Below, piece after piece: positions 45,318 to 53,599 of a stretch of DNA of 64,000 bases; position 1 is the first letter of the stretch, and each line of letters starts with the position of its first letter. Made by a program: the position numbers and the translations under genes. Source of the stretch: Paraburkholderia sp. BL9I2N2 (GTDB lineage: Bacteria; Pseudomonadota; Gammaproteobacteria; Burkholderiales; Burkholderiaceae); contig NZ_SMGP01000001.1 of NCBI RefSeq assembly GCF_004339745.1, positions 1,426,001 through 1,490,000 on the forward strand. The letters are read 5' to 3'. The notes under the pieces are model-generated. The model was not told where the DNA came from, made no database searches, and saw only the letters and a list, made by a program, of their open reading frames with translations.

Positions 45318-45612
45318 GCGAGCTGATTCGACAAAAGTGATCGGGCGTCGCGTGCGGCACGATGCGGCGTCTGATTTCTGTCTGTGTGTAGTTCCCCAGG
45401 CTGTGGCCTGCCGCATCGTCTTCTCCTGTCACGGATCGTCGTGGAGGGTCCTCTCTGCAACGAATTTCAAGCGATAGCTATGCGCTCCATCGGTGGCGAT
45501 CCAGGAGCGACACTGCGCGTCTTGCCTCGATGGAAAGAGTGTTTTTCTTGTCTACCGATTGACGGCACGTTCGGCCGAACCAAACACTCGGATATGGCTA
45601 TGCAACAACAGT

Positions 45613-46263
45613 TTGTGCAGGCATACAACTACGGAAACGACCAACCCAATCGTCGTCCGACTACTCGCGGCCAGTGTAGGTTCGAGTGCTCCGCTGGACG
45701 TGGGTAGTACCTCACCAGGGATGGTGGTTAACACCGGAATACGCAAAACCCCTGTCAGCGTGCTTCACGACCGGGCTTGTATTGAGGTCAAGAGGCTAGG
45801 GCTGGTCGGTGATGAGCAAGTAGACCTTAGCGTGCATGGAGGCCTCGAGAAAGCTGTTTATATGTATCCGGTCGAACACTACGAATGGTGGCGCGAACGC
45901 CGGCTTGAAGCAGGCGTAATAGGCGCGGACGATCCGCTGCCGTTTGCTGCGATGGGAGAGAATTTAACGACGAGTGGGCTGCTCGAAACTCAACTCTGGG
46001 TCGGAGATCGCATCTTGATCGATGAGGTCGAATTTCGTAACGAGTCTCCCCGAAATCCCTGCTACAAGTTTAACGCCGTGATGGGATACGCGCGTGCTGC
46101 CAAACACATGATGGCCAGTGGGTACTCCGGTGTTTATTTAAGCGTGTTCAAAACTGGATTCATTTCCGCAGGTTCGTCGATTCAGGTAATTTCTGGCCCG
46201 CGGCGGGAGTCGATAAGTGCAATTCTGGACCGGCGGCGTGTCCGCGCACGGCGGGAACCATAA
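45613..46263 (+). CDS. MOSC domain protein
   Basis: A MOSC-domain protein related to YiiM, whose members handle molybdenum-cofactor sulfur or reduce N-hydroxylated compounds. Visible are GIRKTPVS, LVGDEQVDLSVHGGLEKAVY, PFAAMGENLTTSGLLETQLW, and the conserved Cys in ESPRNPCYKFN. The start is unsure: the domain needs LLAASVGSSAPLD upstream of ATG 45721, and the only near start codon in frame is TTG 45613, with no good ribosome site. The length would be 216 residues. Confidence 0.75.
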   Translation: MCRHTTTETTNPIVVRLLAASVGSSAPLDVGSTSPGMVVNTGIRKTPVSVLHDRACIEVKRLGLVGDEQVDLSVHGGLEKAVYMYPVEHYEWWRERRLEAGVIGADDPLPFAAMGENLTTSGLLETQLWVGDRILIDEVEFRNESPRNPCYKFNAVMGYARAAKHMMASGYSGVYLSVFKTGFISAGSSIQVISGPRRESISAILDRRRVRARREP

Positions 46264-46530
46264 GTCGGAAATTACAGCTGCTCCGTCGGGCGGCCTCTAC
46301 TCATGAGCCTTCGTGGGTGAAGCGTTCTTCGGCGACACCAATCTGAAGCGAACTGCCCGTGCGTAACTGATCAGTCGATTGGTCGCGGTGATCTCTCGAT
46401 TCCAGCGACGAAATGATCCGAAAATCGGTTGACCGTTTAGAAGCAGCGCAACCAGCAAAGCACTTGAGCGGAATCCTATGAGCGGCTCCGGGGCGCACTG
46501 GCCGGATGGGCCAGGGGTCCGGAATTACTG

Positions 46531-46553
46531 GGTTATCTCTGAGATAGATAACC
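46531..46553 (+). promoter_or_regulatory. shared LysR-type box 4 (perfect palindrome)
   Basis: GGTTATCT-CTGAGAT-AGATAACC is a perfect 8-base dyad with 7-base spacer, followed by GTATTTAATACC and CTTCGCTTGATA. It lies about 290 bases before the MmgE/PrpD-CaaD operon. A second dyad, GTCTC-N8-GAGAC, is at 46600-46617. The rest of 46264-46846 has no supported gene. Confidence 0.68.
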
Positions 46554-46846
46554 GTATTTAATACCTTCGCTTGATATCCAGTTCGAATGATGCGAGTTTG
46601 TCTCATTGGTTGGAGACACGGCAATGTCACATCGAAACCCGACTTCGGTAGTAGATGGCAGATGGCGGAGTCACTGCTGCTGGTTCAACGTCGCCGGGCA
46701 ACGAAGCGAAATCGCGGCCCTACAGCTATAAGCGTGTGTAGACGGAAGGCGAAGCGCGTCAATTGAAAGAAATGCACGCGGGTCGCCAATTGAGAATCGG
46801 ACTGCCGTTCGAGGCGATCCGGAAATTTTTGAGGGATAGATTTCAA

Positions 46847-48256
46847 ATGAGTACACCCACGACTGCTCAGCGTATCGGCCGCTTTGCATACGACGCACGT
46901 GCAGATCATCTTACTCCCGGCGCGAGGGCAATTCTCAAGCGGAATATTCTTGACAGTCTGGGTTGTGCAATAGCAGCGCTGCCTGGTAAGCCGTTCAAGG
47001 CGCTTCGCGATCAGTTCGATGAGTACCGCGGCTCGGGGACATGTTCCTTGATTGGAGGCGGTAAGACTTCGCCCGATCAAGCCGCCTTATACAACTCCGG
47101 TTTGGTCAGATATGTAGACCTGCTGGACAGCTATATGTCCCCCGGTGGACTCTGTCACCCGAGCGATAACTTCGGCACCATTCTGGCCGCTGCTGAGCAT
47201 ACGTCCGCAAGTGGCGAAGAGTTTATGCTGGCGTTGGCAACGGCCTATGAAATTGGCTGCCGTATTACCGCAATCGTGCCGGTTATGGCCAAAGGGTTTA
47301 ACCACGCTATTCAGTTGGCGATCTCGGCCGCAGCCGGGTCGGGAAAGCTGTTCGGTCTCGATGCCGATCAGATTGCTAACGCGATTGCAATCGCAACGAT
47401 CGACAATATTTCACTGACGTGCGTCCATTCCGAGCCGGTTTCACAGTGGAAAGGCTTTTCCCCCGGTATCACGGGCATGAGAGCCGTCTATTCTGCTTCT
47501 CTTGCCAAGCGTGGATTCACAGGTCCTCTTCGCCTTTTCGAAGGGCCCAATGGTCTGGTGCGAATGTTTGACCAACCGCTCGACGTCGATTGGGAAGACC
47601 AGCGGCTCGAGGTCGTTCACCAGACGATCATGAAGAAATACTGTTCGCTCATTCATGGTCAACCTGTCCTTGAAGCGACGCTCGCGTTAAAGCGAAAACA
47701 TGATCTGACGAGCGATGACGTGGACGAAGTCCAATGTGACATCTTCCAAAGCGGATTCGACATTGCCGGCGGCGGCAGCTTCGGCCCGAAGGATGACCCG
47801 CAGACCAAAGAACAGGCGGACTATAACCTCAAGTATCTGATTGCGGCTGCGTTGCTCGATGGCCAGGTCGGTCCGGCTCAGCTTGAACCCGAGCGTGTAC
47901 AGGCACCCGATGCACAGGCATTGCTCAGAAGAGTGTCGGTGAAACCTGACGCTGAATTTTCAGCGCAATACCCACACGCTCTCAACACGCGCGTGACGAT
48001 CAAATGCAAGGATGGTCGCGTGTTGGTCACTGAGCATATCGGCTTCGAAGGCGGCCTGGACAATCCGTTCACGTGGGAACGCACTGTCGAAAAATTTAAC
48101 TGGTTAAGCGAACAACACGCGGACAAGGAACTCCGAGACCAGATCATCGAGCTCGTCTCGGAGCTGGATCAACATCCGATTGAAGACTTAATGAACCTCT
48201 TGGCGAAAGTCAGTCCGGAGCCACGATTCCCGGCGATGCATCCGGGAATTCAATAA
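46847..48256 (+). CDS. MmgE/PrpD family protein
   Basis: A 469-residue member of the MmgE/PrpD fold, which includes 2-methylcitrate dehydratase, cis-aconitate decarboxylase and iminodisuccinate epimerase. Clear landmarks are NILDSLGCAIAALPGKPF (near residue 34), HPSDNFGTILAAAE (near 103), KGFNHAIQLAISAAAGSGKL, VSQWKGFSPGITGMRAVY (near 200) and KKYCSLIHGQPVLEATLAL. The gene leads an operon: 26 bases later come two CaaD-like subunits, then a small membrane protein and an SSS carrier. A dehydratase, isomerase or decarboxylase feeding the tautomerase is likely. ATG 46847 has GAGGGATAGA upstream. Confidence 0.9.
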   Translation: MSTPTTAQRIGRFAYDARADHLTPGARAILKRNILDSLGCAIAALPGKPFKALRDQFDEYRGSGTCSLIGGGKTSPDQAALYNSGLVRYVDLLDSYMSPGGLCHPSDNFGTILAAAEHTSASGEEFMLALATAYEIGCRITAIVPVMAKGFNHAIQLAISAAAGSGKLFGLDADQIANAIAIATIDNISLTCVHSEPVSQWKGFSPGITGMRAVYSASLAKRGFTGPLRLFEGPNGLVRMFDQPLDVDWEDQRLEVVHQTIMKKYCSLIHGQPVLEATLALKRKHDLTSDDVDEVQCDIFQSGFDIAGGGSFGPKDDPQTKEQADYNLKYLIAAALLDGQVGPAQLEPERVQAPDAQALLRRVSVKPDAEFSAQYPHALNTRVTIKCKDGRVLVTEHIGFEGGLDNPFTWERTVEKFNWLSEQHADKELRDQIIELVSELDQHPIEDLMNLLAKVSPEPRFPAMHPGIQ

Positions 48257-48282
48257 TCCATAAAGGTATTTAGGAGCTATAT

Positions 48283-48513
48283 ATGGCACTCATTTCTTGT
48301 GACATGCGTTTTGGTCGGACCGACGAACAAAAGCGGCAACTTGCCGCCGGCTTACTCCGGGTGGTCAGCGCCGCGACAGGTGAAACGAAGAATGACATCT
48401 TTTTCGTGATTCGCGAGGGACGTGGAATCAATTTCGTCGAACACGGCGAGCATCTTCCGGAGTATGTCGAGGGTGCGGCGAACGATAAAGAACTGATTGA
48501 ACGTCTTAAATAG
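48283..48513 (+). CDS. CaaD-like alpha subunit (4-OT superfamily)
   Basis: A 76-residue tautomerase-fold subunit closely like the alpha chain of trans-3-chloroacrylic acid dehalogenase. Numbered after Met removal, the alpha-chain catalytic residues are kept: Arg8 and Arg11 in SCDMRFGRTDEQ, and Glu52 in GINFVEHGEHLP. Residue 1 is Ala instead of Pro; in CaaD the catalytic Pro is on the beta chain, so activity need not be lost. With the next gene it should form an (alpha-beta)3 hexamer that hydrates a 3-haloacrylate or acetylenic acid to malonate semialdehyde. It starts 26 bases after the MmgE/PrpD stop. Confidence 0.87.
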   Translation: MALISCDMRFGRTDEQKRQLAAGLLRVVSAATGETKNDIFFVIREGRGINFVEHGEHLPEYVEGAANDKELIERLK

Positions 48514-48531
48514 ATCTGACGGAGAAACATT

Positions 48532-48735
48532 GTGCCTTTCATCGAATGCCATATCAAGAGCGGTCTTACGCAAGAACGACGTGAACAACTCATCAGGGAC
48601 ATCATCCAGGTCACGCACGATTCGATCGGATCGGACCCGAAGATTATCAATGTGATCTTGCACGAACATCCGGCTGAAAATATCAGTATTTCCAGTCGGA
48701 TTAATGGAGAGGACTTCAAGAAGTCCGCCGGGTAG
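48532..48735 (+). CDS. CaaD-like beta subunit (4-OT superfamily, GTG start)
   Basis: A 67-residue subunit that starts at GTG 48532 behind ACGGAGAAACATT. Processing exposes Pro1 (PFIECHIKSGLT), the general acid of CaaD. SIGSDPKIINVILHEHP and NISISSRINGE follow the CaaD beta chain closely. It lies 18 bases after the alpha subunit. Together the pair retains betaPro1, alphaArg8, alphaArg11 and alphaGlu52, the residues shown to matter in the Pseudomonas pavonaceae enzyme. A natural unsaturated acid, not a chlorinated one, may be the true substrate. Confidence 0.87.
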   Translation: MPFIECHIKSGLTQERREQLIRDIIQVTHDSIGSDPKIINVILHEHPAENISISSRINGEDFKKSAG

Positions 48736-48921
48736 CCGCGCCAAACTGCGCGCCAGGGTCTTGTTCGGAGTTCCGCCGGGCGTGGTGTCCCGCGGCTGGA
48801 AGGCAGTGCATGCGATAACGATTGAAGATACGGATAACCATAGCGTTGTCTCTAGCAGGTCTGTTGAGAAACGCGTTTTTCGATATACATAGTACGTAGT
48901 ACAAAATAATATGGAGGAGAA

Positions 48922-49218
48922 ATGGACAGAGCAAAAATGGCGGCAGACGGTGTCGCTGCCGGAAGTGATAGGGTAGGGTTGGCAATATTTCTGACGTTCG
49001 TCGAAGTGCTGATGTTCTTCGGGTTCATTACTCTTGCCGTCGTGTCGCCGGCAACGCTCGCTTCGCCGGTGATAGATGGGTCGGAGGTTACGGTTGCGTT
49101 CCTATACGGAATAGTCATTCTGGTCGTTAGCGTGCTGCTTATCGGGATGTATGTCCTGGTCGAAAACGCAGCAGATTCGCGAAAGTTTCGTATCGATTCC
49201 GCTGAATTTCAATCGTAA
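48922..49218 (+). CDS. small membrane protein paired with SSS symporter
   Basis: A 98-residue protein with two hydrophobic helices (about residues 20-45 and 60-85). Position and topology resemble the DUF485/YjcH partner that precedes ActP-type acetate symporters, but sequence similarity to DUF485 is not obvious by eye. AATATGGAGGAGAA precedes the ATG. It lies 18 bases before the SSS gene and is probably an accessory subunit. Confidence 0.75.
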   Translation: MDRAKMAADGVAAGSDRVGLAIFLTFVEVLMFFGFITLAVVSPATLASPVIDGSEVTVAFLYGIVILVVSVLLIGMYVLVENAADSRKFRIDSAEFQS

Positions 49219-49236
49219 ATTGCCCGGTGACCCGTT

Positions 49237-50883
49237 ATGAACATTCTTCGACATGGTGCTTTTCTCGCGCTTTCAGCATCCGCATGCGTTGCGAGTACCG
49301 GATCCTTTGCTGCCGGGAGCGGCGTAGGTACCGGAAACGGCGTGGCGATAGCGTTTTTTCTTGCTTTCGTACTGGCGACGCTTGCTATTACCTACTGGGC
49401 CGCCAAGCGAACGAAGTCGACTGACGATTTCTACGCAGCCGGAGGTGAAATAACCGCATTGCAAAATGGTCTTGCAATCGCGGGTGACTTCATGTCAGCC
49501 GGTGCATTTCTTGGTCTGACAGCTTTGGTGTTCAGTAGTGGGTTTGATGGTCTTGTCTACGCGGTAGGGTATGCGACGGGGATGCCAATTGTTGTGTTTC
49601 TGCTGGCGACGAGACTGCGAAAACTCGGTAAATATACAGTCGCTGATGCGGTTTCAACGCGTCTTGGCGAGACACCGATTCGTATCTTTTCGGCTTGCGC
49701 ATCGCTATGCATTGTTTCGCTATACCTCATCGCGCAAATGGTGGGGGCAGGGCAACTGATCAAACTGTTGTTTGGTATTGACTATGTCTACGCCGAAATG
49801 CTTGTTGGCGCTCTCATGATGTTTTATGTGGCCTTCGGAGGGATGGTCGCCACGACTTGGGTACAGCTAGTGAAGGCGACGTTGCTGCTGCTCGGCACGA
49901 TCGTGATGAGCTTTCTGGTGCTGCGAAATTTTGGCTTTAACTTCTCGGAATTGTTGCGGCATGCCGTGGAAATTCATCCAAAGGGCAGTGCAATCCTCAG
50001 TCCACAGTTTCTGGTGAGAGATCCTGTGTCGGGATTTTCATTGGGTCTTGCGGTGATGTTTGGTACCTCGGGATTGCCGCACATTCTCATGCGTTTCTTC
50101 ACGGTTCCCGACGCACGGGCTGCACGCGGCTCGGTATTTTGGGCAAGTGCATTTATCAACCTGTTCTTTGCACTCGTGTTTGTCATCGGGTTTGGATCTA
50201 TCGCACTGGTCGCCTCCAATCCGGACTTTCTGGATGGCGCGGGAAAACCGCTCGGCGGCGTAAATATGGTTGCTATCCACCTTGAAAAGGCGGTAGGAGG
50301 AAACGCGTTGCTTGGGTTTATCTCCGCAGTCGCATTCGCTACCATTCTTGCGGTTGTCTCAGGGTTGACACTCGCGGGTTCTTCGGCAGTTTCGCATGAC
50401 CTTTACGCCCGTGTCTTTTGCAAAGGTTCCGCGAGTCAAGCCAATGAAGTACGGGTATCAAGGATATCGACTCTGGTTCTTGGGGTCATCGCGGTGGCAT
50501 TAGGCATTGCATTCAGGACACAGAATGTGGCTTACATGCTTGGACTTACTTTCTCGGTCGCCTGTAGCTCGACTTTTCCAGTGTTACTGCTTGCCCTTTA
50601 TTGGAAACGATTGACCACGATTGGAGCCGTTGTGGGTGGAACTGTCGGGTTGGTCTCTGCCATCTTGCTGACGGTCGCAGGCCCAGCCGTCTGGGTGCAT
50701 GTTATGGGGAATGCGAAGCCACTTTTCTCAATCGATCCGCCGACCATAGTGACTATGCCGCTCGCGTTTATGACGTGCTGGTTGATATCCATACTGGACC
50801 GTAGCAAACAGGCGGATGCTGACAGGGCGCGCAGTGCGACTCTACAGGAGCATCCGGTATTCGCGGGACCGATTGGTCATTAG
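49237..50883 (+). CDS. sodium:solute symporter, ActP-like monocarboxylate carrier
   Basis: A 548-residue SSS-family transporter with an N-terminal signal-like segment (MNILRHGAFLALSASACVAS) and about 13 membrane helices. Family landmarks are DDFYAAGGEITALQNGLAIA, GDFMSAGAFLGLTAL, GTSGLPHILMRFFTVPDARA and FATILAVVSGLTLAGSSAVSHDLY, all close to the acetate/glycolate carrier ActP. It is the last gene of the MmgE/PrpD-CaaD operon and would take up the short carboxylic acid used there. Confidence 0.92.
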   Translation: MNILRHGAFLALSASACVASTGSFAAGSGVGTGNGVAIAFFLAFVLATLAITYWAAKRTKSTDDFYAAGGEITALQNGLAIAGDFMSAGAFLGLTALVFSSGFDGLVYAVGYATGMPIVVFLLATRLRKLGKYTVADAVSTRLGETPIRIFSACASLCIVSLYLIAQMVGAGQLIKLLFGIDYVYAEMLVGALMMFYVAFGGMVATTWVQLVKATLLLLGTIVMSFLVLRNFGFNFSELLRHAVEIHPKGSAILSPQFLVRDPVSGFSLGLAVMFGTSGLPHILMRFFTVPDARAARGSVFWASAFINLFFALVFVIGFGSIALVASNPDFLDGAGKPLGGVNMVAIHLEKAVGGNALLGFISAVAFATILAVVSGLTLAGSSAVSHDLYARVFCKGSASQANEVRVSRISTLVLGVIAVALGIAFRTQNVAYMLGLTFSVACSSTFPVLLLALYWKRLTTIGAVVGGTVGLVSAILLTVAGPAVWVHVMGNAKPLFSIDPPTIVTMPLAFMTCWLISILDRSKQADADRARSATLQEHPVFAGPIGH

Positions 50884-51395
50884 ATCCGGGAGCGGCGTAC
50901 AGAGATTTTGTCGCCGTTAAGTGGTCGAACTCGCGGGGCTATCCGATGGAGTGGTCGGCCGCAGGACAAGGTGGTATAGCTCGTCACTCAGTTCGAGGGC
51001 GGATCGTCGAGATCCGCTCTGTACACTTTCCGGTCAGATAGAAGCAGGCACTCTCCAAGCTCGGCAGTGCGCTGAACATCCACCAACGCTGCTCTGTTCC
51101 TGCGCTGTTGCTCGCGTTTGCGAAGCGACCAAAGGGTACTGCTTGCCTCGAATGTTCAATTTCGCTTTGGTGTAGCATGCAAGATACGTGCGCTGTGCAG
51201 CGCGGTGCGAACCGCCGTACGGTTCGTGAATTTTGGCCGCCTCCGACAGTTGCCGACGGTCTGCACTCTGTTCAATCAGTTTGTCGTGCAAGCGTCTGAA
51301 TAAAACGAAGTTATCGAGCCGAAGTTGTTGATAGCTTGCCGCTCGGACATCGAAGCTTTTGTCGAGGTTGTGGACATTTCATAGAGGTGCAAAGC
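50884..51395. other. 512-base gap without a supported gene
   Basis: Several short overlapping frames occur on both strands, none with a ribosome site or recognisable domain. The last 100 bases presumably hold the promoter of the LysR gene at 51396; the sequence CATAGAGGTGCAAAGC before its ATG resembles the equivalent stretch before the paralogue at 40061. Confidence 0.4.
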
Positions 51396-52283
51396 ATGGA
51401 CGCTGCCGACCTCAAGGTCTTCGAAGCCGTAGCTCGTCATGGAAGTATGAACCGGGCAGCTACCGAGCTCAATACCGTTCAATCCAATGTGACAGCGCGA
51501 ATTCGATCTCTGGAGAGAGAGGTCGGAGTCGCTCTCTTTCAAAGGCACGTGCGCGGCGTGAGCATGACCCCTGCGGGGCAGCGGATGCTTCCGTATGCCG
51601 CGCGTATTGCAAAGCTCATTGCAGATGCCAAGGTGGCAGCGCTGGATGACGGCGCACCGAGCGGCACTCTCACGCTCGGAACACTCGAGACGACTGTGGC
51701 GTTGAGGCTCTCTCCAATACTAAGTAACTTCGCTCGAATGTATCCGCAGGTTCGACTGTCTCTGACAACGGGCACGAGTTGCAGTCTCACGGCCGATGTT
51801 GCGGAATGTCGTCTGGACGGAGCGTTTATAGCGGGTCCGCTGGACCATCCGGACCTTTACATTGAGACAGTCTTTCATGAGGAGTTGGTTCTGGTTACGC
51901 CGCGTACCGTACGCACGCTCGAGGCGATCAGATCGGTGCAGAACCTCAAAACAATTGTCTTCCGTTCAGGTTGCTCGTACCGTCAGCGGCTCGACGCGCT
52001 GCTGGCCGAAATGGGGGTGCTCACGGCAGCGCCCCTCGAATTTGGCTCGATGGATGCGATCATCGCATGCGTTGCTGCGGGTATCGGTATCACGCTATTG
52101 CCCCGAGGCGTGGTCTCCGCGGCAGCGGAGCAGGATCTCGTTACTATCCACGCTATATCGCCAGAGAAGGGGCAAGTCGAAACGCTGTTTATCCGGCGGC
52201 ATGATGCTTATGTCTCGAGTGCAATGCAGGCTTTCGTTGACGTTGCACGGTCTCAGCTCGGTCCGCTGATGGTCGCCGCGTAG
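51396..52283 (+). CDS. LysR-type regulator (paralogue of the one at 40061)
   Basis: A 295-residue LTTR, MDAADLKVFEAVARHGSMNR at the N-terminus with the same VQSNVTARIRSLEREVGVAL helix and VAAGIGITLLPRGVV effector motif as the 40061 regulator. ATG 51396 has AGAGGTGC upstream; the longer frame would add 20 unrelated residues. It is the first gene after the CaaD operon in the same direction and, with its paralogue, is the best candidate to bind the shared boxes. Confidence 0.92.
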   Translation: MDAADLKVFEAVARHGSMNRAATELNTVQSNVTARIRSLEREVGVALFQRHVRGVSMTPAGQRMLPYAARIAKLIADAKVAALDDGAPSGTLTLGTLETTVALRLSPILSNFARMYPQVRLSLTTGTSCSLTADVAECRLDGAFIAGPLDHPDLYIETVFHEELVLVTPRTVRTLEAIRSVQNLKTIVFRSGCSYRQRLDALLAEMGVLTAAPLEFGSMDAIIACVAAGIGITLLPRGVVSAAAEQDLVTIHAISPEKGQVETLFIRRHDAYVSSAMQAFVDVARSQLGPLMVAA

Positions 52284-52302
52284 ACGGTGTACGGGAGTAA
52301 CG

Positions 52303-53076
52303 TTACGCGACGAGCCTTGGTGATTCGCGGTTCAGCCCGTCTGATTGAAGCCATGCGGTATTGATTTCCAGCGAATTCTGACCGACAGTTTTCATCTGGA
52401 TTTGTGCCTCAGACAGCGTAGCGCAGTTGGCGGCGACGGCGTCGAGTGCTGCCGAAGTCGTATCGGTGTGGATCGCGACTGTCGCTTCAGTTGAATCGAA
52501 TGGCGTGCCGTTCGAGCCAGTTCAACAGATCATCGCCGTTTCCAAGCCAATTTGTCGTACTCTCGCGCGCGTCGTCTCCGAATTCAGAAAGTCAAAATCA
52601 AGTCCATCGGCCAGAAATCTTGCCGATGGACGCTCAATTGCGATTCGCTTCCCACTCTGACTCGGTGTCATTGTTGCATGGTTGGCAAAGGAATAGATAA
52701 CCTGTTCACTTGCCCTAGTCAAGTTACGCGGATAGGATGATCGCATGGACATCGCCGATAAGGCGACTGTGTCATAGAGAGGTTCGTTAGTAATCCAGAT
52801 GTAACTAGGCAGATTGTCGAGATAACGTTTCAGCGTTAGGCACATGTCCGTGCTCAACATCGCCGGCGGCATGCCCCGAGGCGCTCCTTCTTCCAATACT
52901 GACCTGGCGCGATCCATCCCGATCTTTGCCCGGGTGATTTCGTCTTCCCGAACCGTCCAGACAAAGTGGATATACAGGCTGCCTTTTTGACTCTTACCAG
53001 ACCAACCCAAGGAATCTGAATTGAACAAGAACCTGATTGCAGCTGGCATTCTGGCGCTGATCACGGGCGCCGCCAT
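52303..53076 (-). pseudogene. degenerate coding stretch
   Basis: On the minus strand a 184-codon frame ends at an in-frame TGA near 52522 and then goes on, in the same frame, as GTPFDSTEATVAIHTDTTSA to a stop at 52303. A neighbouring frame reads NWLGNGDDLLNWLERHAIRF just before, suggesting that the real protein changed frame there. The parts look protein-like but I recognise no family. A decayed gene is more likely than a working one, as its 5' part overlaps the YceI start. Confidence 0.3.
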
Positions 53077-53599
53077 GGCGACCCCGACGACTTACGACCT
53101 CGACCCGAGGCACACCTATCCCAGCTTCGAAGCTGACCATTTTGGCGGCATTTCGGTGTGGCGAGGTAAGTTCACGAAAAGCAGCGGCGTCGTGACACTT
53201 GACCGCGCTGAGAAGACTGGCACGATCGACGTGTCGATTGACACCGCGTCGATTGACACCGGTAATGCGCAACTCGATACGCGCGTGAGGTCGGATGAAT
53301 TTTTAGATGTCACGAGGTATCCGACCGCGACGTTCAAAGGCAATGCACTCCGCTTTGATGGCGACACGCCGACCGAGGTCTCGGGCGACTTCACGTTTCA
53401 TGGGGTGACCAAGCCGCTGACGTTGAAGATTGATTCGTTCAAGTGCTTCGTCAACCCGCTGATCAAGCGTGAGGTGTGTGGTGCGGAAGCCAGCGCGCAA
53501 TTCGACCGGGCCGATTACGGCGTGACTTGGGGCACTAAATATGGCTTCAAGACGCTGACTCGCTTGCAGATTCAGGTTGAAGGCGTGAAGGCGGACTAG
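53021..53599 (+). CDS. YceI family periplasmic protein (TTG start)
   Basis: A 192-residue precursor with signal peptide [20 protein letters not shown] and a lipocalin-like YceI barrel. The family pattern is [60 protein letters not shown] and the C-terminal [12 protein letters not shown]. YceI proteins bind isoprenoid quinones or other amphiphiles. Translation begins at TTG 53021 behind AAGGAATCTGAA. Its last 53 bases overlap the end of the monooxygenase gene on the other strand. Confidence 0.9.
   Translation: MNKNLIAAGILALITGAAMATPTTYDLDPRHTYPSFEADHFGGISVWRGKFTKSSGVVTLDRAEKTGTIDVSIDTASIDTGNAQLDTRVRSDEFLDVTRYPTATFKGNALRFDGDTPTEVSGDFTFHGVTKPLTLKIDSFKCFVNPLIKREVCGAEASAQFDRADYGVTWGTKYGFKTLTRLQIQVEGVKAD

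Noticed and set aside
44205..45416. 403-codon minus-strand frame opposite mmsA
   Set aside because: Antisense shadow of a strongly conserved aldehyde dehydrogenase; no ribosome site or domain.
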